A stretch of 64,000 nucleotides of DNA from Calothrix sp. PCC 6303 (GCF_000317435.1 NC_019751.1:6572001-6636000); one strand, 5' to 3'; shown: positions 37,743 through 48,203, counted from the first letter of the stretch. Made by a program: numbers and translations. The notes: a model not told the origin generated them from the letters alone.

Positions 37743-37889
37743 CTTGAAAGTGGATGTAGTATTGACCGAGATAATAATGCAGCGACAAATATAAAAAATA
37801 GAGCGCTAGGGCATTCCGTTCTTAAAGCCAAGAGTCTCCTAAGCAATAGCCGGATTGTATTGGAAGCCTATACTTCTACTTCGCAGTAA
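37743..37889 (+). pseudogene. Remnant of a TnpB (IS200/IS605-type) gene, C-terminal end only
   Basis: The 48-codon frame 37743-37889 translates to a TnpB C-terminus: GCSIDRDNNAATNIKN matches the final catalytic-aspartate motif (DRDxNAAxNI), and RALGHSVLKA is the usual tail that follows. The stop is TAA at 37887. Everything upstream (the RuvC-like motifs I and II and the zinc finger CxxC pair) is missing, and the preceding gene is unrelated. No TnpA or terminal hairpin was identified. It lies between the zinc-ribbon gene and the 3' end of rlmN. Confidence 0.75.
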
Positions 37890-37901
37890 GTGCAGGAGAT
37901 G

Positions 37902-39023
37902 TCACGATTTGTTGACTCGAAGTTGTCCACAAGCTGCGTCAGCTTCTAAACCACGGGAATAACGAACACTAACTGTGATGTGTTGTTGTTGCAGAATCTG
38001 GACAAAAGCATTTATGCGATCGCTTTCGGGGCGCTGATAGTCAACTTCGTTGATGGGATTGTAGGGTATGAGGTTGACATGATTTTGGAAACCCCGCAGC
38101 AACCTAGCTAATTCTGCTGCATGTTCGGGTAAATCATTCACACCAGCTAAAAGAACGTATTCAAAAGTGATTCTTCTGCCAGTAATTTCTACATACTCAC
38201 GGCATTCAGCCATTAAATCGCCGATGGGGTAGGAATTAGCGCTGGGTATAAGTTGTTGTCGTAGTCGTTGATTAGGTGCGTGAAGACTAACAGCTAGAGT
38301 TACTTGGAGATGATGTTGGGCAAATTGACGAATGCGATCGCGTATCCCCACAGTAGACACAGTTAGGTTACGCTGACCAATACCCACATCTTTATTTAGG
38401 CAATGAATCGCTCCCAAAACATGATTAACATTGAGTAGCGGTTCCCCCATCCCCATAAATACAATATTGCTGACTCGTTCCTTAAAATCTTCCTGCACTG
38501 TCAAAACTTGGTCAACAATTTCTGCCCTAGTTAGATTTCGCTTAAATCCACCTTTACCAGTGGCACAAAAATCACAAGCCATTGGACAACCAACCTGAGT
38601 CGAAACACAGACAGTTAGCCTATCCAAATTACTAGCATCACCAGTAGGGACATTTTTTCCCCATTTGAAATTGGGAATTCCCACGGTTTCCACAATTTCA
38701 CCATCTGCCAACTTGAGGAGATATTTCACCGTACCATCACGCGCTTGAGACCGGAAATGTTCGGTAGAACGACCTACTGGAACTTCAGCTATTTGCGATC
38801 GCCACTGCTTGGGAAGTACAGAAATTTCACTAAGCGATCGCGCACCCTGATTATAAATCCAGTCGTGTATTTGTTTCCCTCGATAAGCAGGTTGTCCCTG
38901 CTGCTGAACCCACACACCCAACTCAGCCACTGACGCACCCAATAAGGGGGGAATGGCAATTTCCGAGACGTGGGGAACTGCTGCTGATGAATCACTCATA
39001 GTCGAAGGGGAATTTACAGACAT
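37902..39023 (-). CDS. rlmN: Dual-specificity 23S rRNA/tRNA adenine-C2 methyltransferase RlmN
   Basis: Radical-SAM enzyme methylating A2503 of 23S rRNA and A37 of some tRNAs. The 373-residue protein has the cluster motif [11 protein letters not shown], the [11 protein letters not shown] and STVGIRDRI motifs and the C-terminal methyl-carrying Cys in AACGQLR. An Ala/Ser-rich N-terminal stretch of about 25 residues precedes the family start; a second ATG (MSDSS, 38999) would shorten it by 8. The TnpB remnant ends 12 bases from its stop. Confidence 0.95.
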   Translation of the reverse strand: MSVNSPSTMSDSSAAVPHVSEIAIPPLLGASVAELGVWVQQQGQPAYRGKQIHDWIYNQGARSLSEISVLPKQWRSQIAEVPVGRSTEHFRSQARDGTVKYLLKLADGEIVETVGIPNFKWGKNVPTGDASNLDRLTVCVSTQVGCPMACDFCATGKGGFKRNLTRAEIVDQVLTVQEDFKERVSNIVFMGMGEPLLNVNHVLGAIHCLNKDVGIGQRNLTVSTVGIRDRIRQFAQHHLQVTLAVSLHAPNQRLRQQLIPSANSYPIGDLMAECREYVEITGRRITFEYVLLAGVNDLPEHAAELARLLRGFQNHVNLIPYNPINEVDYQRPESDRINAFVQILQQQHITVSVRYSRGLEADAACGQLRVNKS

Positions 39024-39101
39024 GGAACTTAATGTATGCCACAGAATCTAACTGAATCTATATGTTATACCATCCTTGCTTGTCTTTCTCATCTGCAAAA
39101 A

Positions 39102-39455
39102 TTAACCAAAAGTAGCACCATTCCAACCCCACATATAACCTTTCGCATCAGCAAACTCGATATAAATGCGATTTTTCGGAACACCCAAAACCTGATTAAT
39201 TTCCTGACAAAAATCCTGACTCATTGCTTGGGTTTGTTCCGATTTCATGCTACCAACACTTTTAATCTCCACATAGCAAGTCGGTTCAGTAGTACCAGCA
39301 AAAGTCATCGGCACCTCAGATTCAAACGCCGTCATCACATAAGACTCTGGTTTTCCTGTATGCTTGGCTAACTTCGCCGAAAGACTTTTCAGGATCACCT
39401 CGACATCAGATTTGGCTGGGGCGGTAAGTGAAGTCTGAATTTTAATTAAAGGCAT
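39102..39455 (-). CDS. MIF/phenylpyruvate tautomerase-like protein
   Basis: A 117-residue protein of the macrophage-migration-inhibitory-factor family: Pro2, the potential catalytic base, immediately follows the start methionine (MPLIKIQTS), as required for tautomerase activity. Further signs are the KLAKHTGKPESYVMTAF segment and the C-terminal NRIYIEFADAKGYMWGWNG. Likely a trimer that tautomerises keto-acids such as phenylpyruvate in vitro; the physiological role in cyanobacteria is unclear. Confidence 0.9.
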   Translation of the reverse strand: MPLIKIQTSLTAPAKSDVEVILKSLSAKLAKHTGKPESYVMTAFESEVPMTFAGTTEPTCYVEIKSVGSMKSEQTQAMSQDFCQEINQVLGVPKNRIYIEFADAKGYMWGWNGATFG

Positions 39456-39599
39456 AATTTTATTTATTATATTGGGTTGGAAAATCTAACTTTCAGTTTA
39501 ATTTTAATCAAAAACAGGACTTACGCAAGGACTATGTAGTTACGTCATTCCGACTCCTATTTAGCTATAATAATTCAAAAGCAAAAGGCAGGTGTGATT

Positions 39600-39872
39600 A
39601 TGCAGGCTATTTTCTGGACTGTAGAAGAAGTTGCCCAAAGAGCTAATCAATTTTATGAAAATGGAATTCGCCAACAAGTAGAGCATGGCGAGAATATTGG
39701 CAAAATGATTGTCATTGATGCTGAGACTGGCGAGTATGGAATTGATGAAATTGGTGTGGAACCAATGCTAGCGCTAAAGCAAAAGAATCCAAACGCTAGA
39801 TTATTTATGATGCGAATAGGTTATAATGCCGCATTTAGCTTTGGTGGGACTATGGAGCGTACAGTTGAATGA
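39600..39872 (+). CDS. Small partner of the aspartic protease
   Basis: Not recognised as a known family. A 90-residue acidic protein (VEEVAQRANQFYENGIRQQVE, then a repeat of short beta-like segments) whose last codons overlap the next gene by 4 bases (ATGA), so it is translated together with the retropepsin-like protein. The frame can also start two codons earlier at 39594. The arrangement, a small upstream gene coupled to a short effector-like gene, looks like a toxin-antitoxin pair, but nothing in the sequence proves that. Confidence 0.65.
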   Translation: MQAIFWTVEEVAQRANQFYENGIRQQVEHGENIGKMIVIDAETGEYGIDEIGVEPMLALKQKNPNARLFMMRIGYNAAFSFGGTMERTVE

Positions 39873-40252
39873 TTTACGGACGATTGATAGGTGGTAAGGC
39901 AACAGTTCCAGTAATTTTTCGTTTACCTGAGCAACCAGATTTTTCATTGGATTTTGTCATCGATACCGGATTCAATGGCTATCTTACCTTACCACCACAA
40001 GCAGTTAATGCAATGAATCTTCCTTCGCGTGCTAATACACCTGGAACATTAGCTGACGGCAGCCAAGTTTTATTCTCCATACATTTAGCAACGATTGTTT
40101 GGGACAATATAGAAAAAATAATCCCGATTTTAGCCTCTGCTAATCAGCCTTTACTGGGAACTGCAATGATGCAAGGATATCATCTAGAGATAGATTTTGA
40201 GGACAATGGTTTAGTCTCGTTAGAAAAAATACCATTTTCTATGTCATCTTAG
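39869..40252 (+). CDS. Retropepsin-like (clan AA) aspartic protease
   Basis: A 127-residue single-domain protein of the retropepsin fold. The catalytic motif D-T-G is in FVIDTGFNGYLTLP (residues 30-43), and the flap/late strand region includes LGTAMMQGYHLEIDFEDNG, which matches the psi-loop LLG-x-x-x-L pattern. Like viral proteases it should act as a dimer. Bacterial members are mostly uncharacterised. ATGA overlap with the upstream small gene. Confidence 0.8.
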   Translation: MIYGRLIGGKATVPVIFRLPEQPDFSLDFVIDTGFNGYLTLPPQAVNAMNLPSRANTPGTLADGSQVLFSIHLATIVWDNIEKIIPILASANQPLLGTAMMQGYHLEIDFEDNGLVSLEKIPFSMSS

Positions 40253-40369
40253 TATCTTTAGCACCGCAATATAATCGCAACCCAACAATATTGACCGGGA
40301 AAATCAAGAAACTTACAACAGCAAAACAGGAAACAGAAATTATTCCCAAATTTGAATTATAAAGTTGAC

Positions 40370-40402
40370 AAAAAAAAGCCCTCTCTGCTTTGAGAAGGCT
40401 TT
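40370..40402 (-). terminator. Rho-independent terminator of groES-groEL
   Basis: On the minus strand AGCCTTCTC pairs with GAGAGGGCT (one mismatch) and is followed by eight T residues. It lies just after the groEL stop. Confidence 0.88.
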
Positions 40403-40422
40403 TTGAAGATTAAAAAATAATC

Positions 40423-42084
<1,662 letters not shown>

Positions 42085-42126
42085 TCAGTGATTGCTTAAA
42101 ATATGTCAGTTGTCAGTTAACTAAAA

Positions 42127-42438
42127 CTATGAGACTACTGCAAGAATGTCTTTCTCAGAAAGTAATACGTATTCGTCGGTACCCAATTTGATATCGGTTC
42201 CCGCATATTTCGAGTAGAGAACTTTGTCTCCAACTTTCACATCCATCGATTGACGACCACCATCATCTTTGATTTTGCCGTCGCCAACGGAAACAACTTC
42301 TCCCACTTGGGGTTTTTCCTTTGCGGTGTCGGGTAAATATAAACCACCAGCGGTTTTTTCTTCTGATGCGCTGACTTTAACGAAAACGCGATCGCCTAAG
42401 GGCTTAACTGTAGATACGCTTAAAGATACTGCTGCCAT
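42127..42438 (-). CDS. groS: Co-chaperonin GroES
   Basis: The 10-kDa lid of GroEL, 103 residues from the ATG at 42438 ([21 protein letters not shown]). The mobile loop is near [17 protein letters not shown], and the C-terminus [13 protein letters not shown] is canonical. The open frame reaches to 42468, but a start there would lie inside the CIRCE element and would add ten unrelated residues, so the inner ATG is chosen. First gene of the operon with groEL. Confidence 0.96.
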   Translation of the reverse strand: MAAVSLSVSTVKPLGDRVFVKVSASEEKTAGGLYLPDTAKEKPQVGEVVSVGDGKIKDDGGRQSMDVKVGDKVLYSKYAGTDIKLGTDEYVLLSEKDILAVVS

Positions 42439-42455
42439 ATATAACTTGTGCCTTC

Positions 42456-42482
42456 TTAGCACTCTCAACTCCTGAGTGCTAA
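42456..42482 (-). promoter_or_regulatory. CIRCE operator (HrcA binding site)
   Basis: TTAGCACTC-N9-GAGTGCTAA, a perfect 9-9-9 CIRCE inverted repeat, lying 17 bases before the groES ATG. It implies repression by HrcA and induction by heat. In such a position it is also part of the 5' leader. Additional control by light or a response regulator is common in cyanobacteria. Confidence 0.95.
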
Positions 42483-42697
42483 TTTAACGAAATAAAGTCC
42501 CCAATGGCAATCAATAGAGGTGTACGGGTTCCCGAACTAAGGGAAAACCTTCACCTTTTACTTTCCTGAGTCAAATAAATCAAAATATACGTAGATTACT
42601 TTAGTATTTATTGTTTTTATAGCCCTATTCTTAAGGGCTCTAGGCATTTTGCAGCCTAATTGTTAATAAGTATAAATGCTTATATAACTACAAAAAA

Positions 42698-42958
42698 ATG
42701 AGTATTTATCCTTGGTTAATAAATATTTTTGTAACTTATGGCTTATTTGCAATATTCGCAAATTGTTATAGAAAAGTAGCTGGGAACTATTATCTGGGTA
42801 CCATTGCAATGCTGAAGATACATCTGAAAATACCCCATTTTCTTAAATTAACAGCAAAAAAAGTCCTGAATAATTGTATAGAAACTTTAGAATGGGTAAA
42901 AATTCAACGTGATATTTTTATCTTCCTCAAACAGCATGTTTCAAAAAGTTCTTCGTAA
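42698..42958 (+). CDS. Possible small membrane-associated protein
   Basis: Weakly supported. An 86-codon frame with a hydrophobic N-terminus (about residues 3-25) and a basic helical remainder (VKIQRDIFIFLKQHV). No family was recognised and no clear ribosome site is visible. It precedes the ferredoxin-like short gene by 27 bases on the same strand. It could be chance coding in an AT-rich stretch. Confidence 0.25.
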   Translation: MSIYPWLINIFVTYGLFAIFANCYRKVAGNYYLGTIAMLKIHLKIPHFLKLTAKKVLNNCIETLEWVKIQRDIFIFLKQHVSKSSS

Positions 42959-42985
42959 TCAGAGAGTCAATAATCTTGGAAATAC

Positions 42986-43198
42986 TTGAAAACACAACTA
43001 AAACAGATATCAGCCTACCTTCGATACTCAGGTTGTGTGAGTCACATTTGTAGAGGTAAATCCAATTGCTTGCGCGTTTGTGGTGATGGGTCGATAATGG
43101 TAATCTACCCAGATGGTGTACAGTACCGCCAAACAACTTCAGAAGTGATTGAGAGAATAATTCAAGAGCATCTGATTAACAATCAACTGGTACTTTGA
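42986..43198 (+). CDS. Shortened thioredoxin-like [2Fe-2S] ferredoxin-type protein
   Basis: A 70-residue frame starting at TTG. Its second half (VCGDGSIMVIYPDGVQY, then IERIIQEHL) matches the C-terminal half of thioredoxin-like [2Fe-2S] ferredoxins, where a C-G-x-GP-x-V-YPDG stretch holds the last cluster ligand. The first half is much shorter than in that family, but there are five cysteines (residues 17, 22, 28, 32 and nearby), so a cluster could still form. It may be a degraded gene or a compact variant; the TTG start is uncertain. Confidence 0.42.
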   Translation: MKTQLKQISAYLRYSGCVSHICRGKSNCLRVCGDGSIMVIYPDGVQYRQTTSEVIERIIQEHLINNQLVL

Positions 43199-43593
43199 AA
43201 ATGTTATTCAACTCGCCCTTTGCCAAACAAATCCTCAGCTTCTAGATGATAATTGACAAAGGTTAAAAGTATGAAAAAGGATATAGTAAAGCAGGACGTG
43301 AAAATAAAGGCGGGTCGGTTTTACCTGGGAACACCTTGAGTAAATAGGTACTTGTGAAATTGAACAATTATTATTTAATCAGCGTTTTTTCACCCGCATT
43401 ATTCAAAGCGATATATAATAGCGCATTATAAATACTACTGCTCTACGTATCCTTACTGGGCTTTTGCCTTGAATCCAAATAGCCGAAAAAAGTAACGCCT
43501 ACTTTTGGACTCTAAAAGGATGCAAAGGCGAGTTAGGTGGGAAGAAGCAACATCCCAATCATCCACCATAGAGGATAACTATTCAAGACTCTG
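43199..43593. other. Leader region of the response-regulator gene
   Basis: 395 bases without a gene. No hairpin longer than 7 bp and no known RNA motif was seen. The promoter of the next gene should be here. Confidence 0.4.
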
Positions 43594-44271
43594 ATGGACC
43601 GAAGTGCGATAAGTGCCACTGCTATGAAAGAACCCAGCATGAAAGAACATAAACGACTCCTATTAATTGATGATGATCCCAACCTCATATTGCTGGTGAA
43701 GGACTACTTGGAATTCCGAGGATACGAAGTCACCACAGCTGAAAATGGACGCGAAGCTTTAGAAATTCTAGAGCAGGACATTCCAGATATGATCATCTGT
43801 GATGTGATGATGCCGGAAATGGACGGATATACATTTGTTGAGCAAGTTCGGCAAACTGAACGTACTAGCTGGATTCCTGTGCTTTTCCTGTCCGCAAAAG
43901 GACAAAGTGCAGATCGAGTCAAAGGACTCAATAAAGGGGCTGATGTCTACATGGTTAAGCCCTTTGAACCAGAAGAGTTAGTTGCTCAAGTTGAGTCTTC
44001 CCTCAAACAAACAATCCGCTGGAAGGAACACCAAGCTAAAGGAGGAGAAAATGGTTCTCGTATCCAAGTACCCTTTGATGTTCAGCTAACCCCCACAGAA
44101 CTTAAAGTTGTTCAATTTGTAGCTAGGGGTTTAGCTAACCGCGAAATAGCTGAAGAACTTAATGTTAGTCAGCGAACTGTAGAAAGCCACGTTTCCAATA
44201 TGTTGGGGAAAACCAACCTCCACAACCGTACCGAATTGGCACGTTGGGCAATTGAAAATCAAATGGCTTAA
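43594..44271 (+). CDS. rre1: NarL-type response regulator, Rre1/Ycf29-like
   Basis: A 225-residue DNA-binding response regulator. Receiver domain (about 20-140): LLLIDDDPNL, phospho-acceptor in MIICDVMMPEMDGY, Thr/Ser in LFLSAKG, Lys in MVKPFEPEEL. LuxR-type helix-turn-helix (about 160-220): LTPTELKVVQFVARGLANREIAEEL and SQRTVESHVSNMLGKT. The receiver sequence and the linker IQVPF-VQLTP closely resemble cyanobacterial Rre1, the Ycf29 homologue, reported to control stress genes including chaperonins. The start may be the third ATG (43639), which begins MKEHKRLLL. Its cognate kinase, often Hik2, is not in the window. Confidence 0.72.
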   Translation: MDRSAISATAMKEPSMKEHKRLLLIDDDPNLILLVKDYLEFRGYEVTTAENGREALEILEQDIPDMIICDVMMPEMDGYTFVEQVRQTERTSWIPVLFLSAKGQSADRVKGLNKGADVYMVKPFEPEELVAQVESSLKQTIRWKEHQAKGGENGSRIQVPFDVQLTPTELKVVQFVARGLANREIAEELNVSQRTVESHVSNMLGKTNLHNRTELARWAIENQMA

Positions 44272-45150
44272 TGTCCTCTACATTTAGGAGTTAAGAGATA
44301 CCCAGGATTCTGTTGATTAGATGTAAAGCCCTTGTACAAGTTCCCTGACTTAGACGCGTCAATATTGTCCTGGCGCTAAAACGAGAGAAGGCAAAAGTCT
44401 ACTAAACACCATACAGAAGGGTAGTTGAGTTCAGCTTCCTCGATTTTTAGCGAAAACCCATGACAACTGAATTCGATTGAGTGTTGAAGAGTTGTGATTT
44501 GGTTACTCTCAACTCTTCACTCTTAACTCCTAATTTGCTCTATGCTTGCCACTCATCTTATTTGCTCTATGATGGTGTCAAAGTTATCAATCAACTAACT
44601 TGATGGGATGAAGTTAGTTTCTATATAGCTGGGTTGCTTTCAAGCTTTTGAGTAACCCAGCTATTTATAATTTAAAACGTTTATCTGTGTTACAACAACC
44701 GTGTGTCGAATAATACTAACATATTTTTTTTGGGGAGAAAACAGAGTTTGGGGATGATAGGTGGAAAAATCTAAGCTGAATCAGATCCGCCGAAATCCTA
44801 TCTATGATTGTATTTGAACAATATTACCCAGTTGAGGCATGACTAGATTGACGAAAAACTTGTACATACAATCTGCTTGCTAATACCAATTGGAAAAAAC
44901 AAGACGACACATTGTAGGGGTGAGGGAGCATGTCAACTTTGTTAGAACAACAGAACTAAACAGGCTCTAAAACTTGGGAACATTTCCCTTTTTCGTAAAA
45001 ACATATTTATCAGCCTGCGGTAGACGCGTCGCGGCTTCTCTTGGAGCGGCAGTCTACAGGGATGGTAGCCACAGATTTTAGCCTGAAAAGACAGTAAAAA
45101 ACTGCGATGCTCCCATTTTGCTCAAACAGCAAGAAGTCTTAGGTTCCTCA
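44272..45150. other. 0.9 kb spacer with three hairpins
   Basis: No credible gene. Three inverted repeats are visible: GAAGAGTTG/CAACTCTTC at 44486-44518, AACTAACTT/AAGTTAGTT at 44593-44619 with loop GATGGGATG, and TAGCTGGGTTGCT/AGTAACCCAGCTA at 44626-44663. One of them may end rre1 transcripts. The rest is unremarkable. Confidence 0.5.
44593..44663. repeat. Double hairpin
   Basis: AACTAACTT (44593-44601), loop GATGGGATG, AAGTTAGTT (44611-44619), directly followed by a 13-bp hairpin with one G-U pair, TAGCTGGGTTGCT/AGTAACCCAGCTA, at 44626-44663. TGATGGGATGAA also occurs in the hairpin at 9737-9747. Confidence 0.65.
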
Positions 45151-45180
45151 AAATAAAACCCCTCCGATGAAGGAGGGGTT
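45151..45180 (-). terminator. Rho-independent terminator of mraY
   Basis: On the minus strand AACCCCTCC, six-base loop, GGAGGGGTT, then TTTATTT. The 9-bp perfect stem lies 54 bases after the mraY stop. Confidence 0.88.
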
Positions 45181-45233
45181 AGAGTGCTTTGTCGAAAAAA
45201 GAATTATTAATTGTTGTTAATTAAAGTTTCAAA

Positions 45234-46334
45234 TCAGAACTTACTGATTGCGTACCCACTAACTGCTAAAATCGCGCTGATTATATAAAAGACTGCAACT
45301 ACTTGTAGTTCTGACCATCCAGACAGTTCTAAATGGTGATGTAGGGGTGCCATTTTAAATAAACGCTTACCTTTGCCATCAGGACCCTTAGTCGCCTTGT
45401 AGTAGCTTACCTGCGCCATAACTGACAAGGTTTCTACAAAGAAAATACCGCTGAGAATAAACAGAGCCGCTAAACTGTTGGTCAGTAATGCGACAGCACC
45501 TAAAGCGCCACCCAAAGCCAAGGAACCAGTATCTCCCATGAAAACACGGGCAGGGTTGCGATTGTGCGCTAAAAAACCCAGGCAGCTACCACTTACAGCA
45601 GCGCAGAAAACCATTAATCCTAAAGAAGAGGGAGCAACCAAAGCACCAAGCGCTAACATTGCGATCGCAACAGTTCCTCCAGCCAAGCCATCAATACCAT
45701 CAGTTAAGTTTGTAGCGTTACTTTCAGCGACCAAAACGAAACCAGCTAGAGGCCAAAATAGCAATCCCAGAGGTAGAGAAAAACCCAATGGTAAAGCTAT
45801 ACTTGTAATAGAAGATGGTTGACTATTGATTAGCCACAAACAAAATAGAAGTGCAAAACCAATCTGCAACATCAATTTCATCCGAGGTGAAATACCTTTG
45901 TTTGACTTGCGGCGGAGAATTTGCCAATCATCAAGCCAACCGACAAAGCCGTAACTTAGCATTAAAGCTGATACAGCAAGTACATCTTGAGCGAAATTAG
46001 ACCAAATACAGGCAACAATCGCGGCAACGGGAATAAAAAATATGCCGCCCATTGTTGGGGTTCCTGCTTTTTTGAGGTGTGCTTGGGGTCCATCTTCACG
46101 GATGATTTGCCCTGCTTTTAATGCTTGTAGCCAGGGAATTACCCAATAGCCGACTGCGGCAGAAATCAGTGCACAAACTAGAAGTGGCATAGTTAATGAT
46201 GTCCCTTGCCAGGGCAACCTATTTGCCATTCCATCTAAAACTACTGCTGCTGCACCCAGTCCCACACCTAATAAAGAAACTAGACCAATACCAGACAGAT
46301 TCAACCCTTGGTTAGGAGATAATTTTGCGTCCAC
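45234..46334 (-). CDS. mraY: Phospho-N-acetylmuramoyl-pentapeptide transferase
   Basis: Integral membrane enzyme that moves phospho-MurNAc-pentapeptide to undecaprenyl phosphate, giving lipid I of the peptidoglycan pathway. The 366-residue protein has about ten membrane helices and the family motifs QAHLKKAGTPTMGG, NLTDGIDGLAGG and APLHHHLELSGW (histidine triad region). It starts at the ATG at 46334. The DUF3134 gene lies 81 bases upstream on the same strand. Confidence 0.96.
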   Translation of the reverse strand: MDAKLSPNQGLNLSGIGLVSLLGVGLGAAAVVLDGMANRLPWQGTSLTMPLLVCALISAAVGYWVIPWLQALKAGQIIREDGPQAHLKKAGTPTMGGIFFIPVAAIVACIWSNFAQDVLAVSALMLSYGFVGWLDDWQILRRKSNKGISPRMKLMLQIGFALLFCLWLINSQPSSITSIALPLGFSLPLGLLFWPLAGFVLVAESNATNLTDGIDGLAGGTVAIAMLALGALVAPSSLGLMVFCAAVSGSCLGFLAHNRNPARVFMGDTGSLALGGALGAVALLTNSLAALFILSGIFFVETLSVMAQVSYYKATKGPDGKGKRLFKMAPLHHHLELSGWSELQVVAVFYIISAILAVSGYAISKF

Positions 46335-46415
46335 AGAAATGTTCCTTCACTCCACACTTGCAAAGCTTACTAATAGGGACTTTTTTTTGAGTAGTCCCAT
46401 GGAAAAAGTAGCTAC

Positions 46416-46658
46416 TTACGGTTCTTCAGCTTCGAGATCGCTATCATCATCGTCGTCGTAGCCAATACCGTCATCACCACCCAAAAACTCTGAAATTTCT
46501 TCTTCACCTGTGTCAGCAAAAGTCTGTTCTTGAGTGTCGCGTTTAATGAGCCGACCAGTTTGGCGTAACCAATCGATTAGAGATAACTCTTGTTTTAATG
46601 GAATTACAGATGCCCGTTGAGTACGGGGCATTTCCCGTAAAAAAGAAGAATTGAACAT
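46416..46658 (-). CDS. DUF3134 small acidic protein
   Basis: An 80-residue protein with a conserved N-terminal half (MPRTQRASVIPLKQELSLIDWL) and a very acidic tail (GYDDDDDSDLEAEEP). It matches the short cyanobacterial family known as DUF3134; function unknown. It precedes mraY by 81 bases on the same strand and may share its transcript. Confidence 0.82.
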   Translation of the reverse strand: MFNSSFLREMPRTQRASVIPLKQELSLIDWLRQTGRLIKRDTQEQTFADTGEEEISEFLGGDDGIGYDDDDDSDLEAEEP

Positions 46659-46883
46659 ATCGACAAAGACACTCGCGAAAATAAACTAACTTAACAATTA
46701 GAGTCTATCACTTGATACAAGAGATTTTAGTTATTCATTCAACTCTTTTCTCGAAGAACCAGACAAAAAACTATTATTTAATGTCGGGAGGAAAATTTGG
46801 CAGAAAAGCTTGAATCATTGTATGGCTTTAGATGTACGGCATTATTTTCTTCTTAATACTACGATTATTTGAGGTATCAGGCG

Positions 46884-47468
46884 ATGTTTGAAAAATCGGC
46901 GCTCATAAATGCGATCGCGTCCACGAACCGAGGCTTAATCGCCACTGAAACACAGAAACAGTCTATCCTTGCTGCTATTGCTAGCTTAGAAGATCTCAAT
47001 CCAACACCACGCCCTTTAGAGGCAAGGGATCGCCTTAATGGTGACTGGCGACTACTATACACTACAAGCCGAGGTTTATTAAACCTCGATCGTTTTCCTT
47101 TTCTTCAATTGGGTCAAATCTATCAGTGTATCCGTGTAAATAACAACAGTGTTTACAACATTGCCGAAATCTATGGCTTACCATATCTTGAAGGATTGGT
47201 TAGCGTGAGTGCAAAATTTGAACCGCTTTCCATTCGTCGCGTTCAGGTTAAGTTTGAACGTTCCATCATTGCCTTGACAAGAGTAGTTGGCTACAAAACA
47301 CCAACAGAGTTTATTCAACAAATCGAAAGCGGTAAAAAATTTATGGCATTTGATTTTGCTATCAAAAGCAATAATCAACAAGGCTGGCTTGACATCACGT
47401 ATATAGATGACGATCTCCGCATAGGTAGAGGTAACGAGGGCAGTGTATTTGTCTTGACCAAGATATGA
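46884..47468 (+). CDS. PAP/fibrillin family protein
   Basis: A 194-residue lipid-associated protein of the plastoglobulin/fibrillin family: N-terminal KSALINAIASTNRGL, the lipocalin-like core LNGDWRLLYTTSRGLL and the C-terminal WLDITYIDDDLRIGRGNEGSVFVL. In plants and cyanobacteria these proteins associate with lipid droplets or thylakoids and help under photo-oxidative stress. The frame opens at TTG 46869, but relatives begin MFEKSAL, so the ATG at 46884 is used. Confidence 0.9.
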   Translation: MFEKSALINAIASTNRGLIATETQKQSILAAIASLEDLNPTPRPLEARDRLNGDWRLLYTTSRGLLNLDRFPFLQLGQIYQCIRVNNNSVYNIAEIYGLPYLEGLVSVSAKFEPLSIRRVQVKFERSIIALTRVVGYKTPTEFIQQIESGKKFMAFDFAIKSNNQQGWLDITYIDDDLRIGRGNEGSVFVLTKI

Positions 47469-47975
47469 TACTTGGAAATGTGACATTTGCGAATAGAAAC
47501 TAATCGATCTCTATAATTTTGTCAAGGAGGGGGTGACACCCTGCAAGGGTGATGGCAGTCAAATAATTACTTGATCGGGTAACAACTAAATTTGCAAACA
47601 CCAAGTTTATAGAATTTACTAGAGGTCAAAAAAGGAAAAGGGGCAGGGGGCAGAGGGGAAGACCAGGACAGAACTTAGACTCCGCTCCGTATAAGCGTCC
47701 TAAAAGGACGGGGCTTGTACCCATGTTCCACTCAGCTTCTTGGAAACTATTTGGGAGGCAAAGCGCCCCAAATTTTTCCGCTCCACGCAGGTGGAAAGGG
47801 CTTGCTCCCCCCGCTCCCTGATCCTTTTCCCCCTGCCTCTTGCGGTCACGAAAAGCTATTTACCCACCACCGATTTTTAAATAACTTAACAAAACCTCTA
47901 TAGACAGCCGTCAAGCGGTAAAGTGAAGACAAACAGCCCTATTCATCGAACATTGATAAGCAAAGGGGAAAAATC
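47469..47975. other. Leader and spacer upstream of psaE
   Basis: 507 bases without a credible gene. It contains a GC-rich stretch (47635-47850) in which GGGGCAGGGGGCAGAGG and CCCCCTGCCTCTTGC can pair imperfectly over about 185 bases, and a small hairpin ACCCTGCAAGGGT. The right end carries a GGGG-rich ribosome-site region before psaE. Confidence 0.45.
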
Positions 47976-48203
47976 ATGGTTCAACGTGGTTCTAAAGTTC
48001 GCATTCTTCGTCCAGAGTCATACTGGTATCAAGATGTCGGTACAGTGGCATCAGTAGATCAAAGCGGTATCAAATACTCAGTGATTGTTCGTTTTGAGAA
48101 GGTTAATTACGCTGGTGTTAACACCAACAACTTTGCTCCAGAAGAGCTAATCGAAACTGAAGCACCTAAAGCTAAAGCTAAAAAAGAAACCGCTAAAGCA
48201 TAA
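47976..48203 (+). CDS. psaE: Photosystem I reaction-centre subunit IV
   Basis: Stromal PSI subunit of 75 residues that helps dock ferredoxin and takes part in cyclic electron flow. The SH3-like barrel is complete: [37 protein letters not shown] and [16 protein letters not shown] Lys/Ala tail ([11 protein letters not shown]) extends the C-terminus, which is usual in filamentous species. Single gene with its own terminator 60 bases downstream. Confidence 0.97.
   Translation: MVQRGSKVRILRPESYWYQDVGTVASVDQSGIKYSVIVRFEKVNYAGVNTNNFAPEELIETEAPKAKAKKETAKA

Noticed and set aside
47715-47903. 62-codon frame upstream of psaE
   Set aside because: Lies in the GC-rich inverted-repeat region and has no family match or ribosome site.
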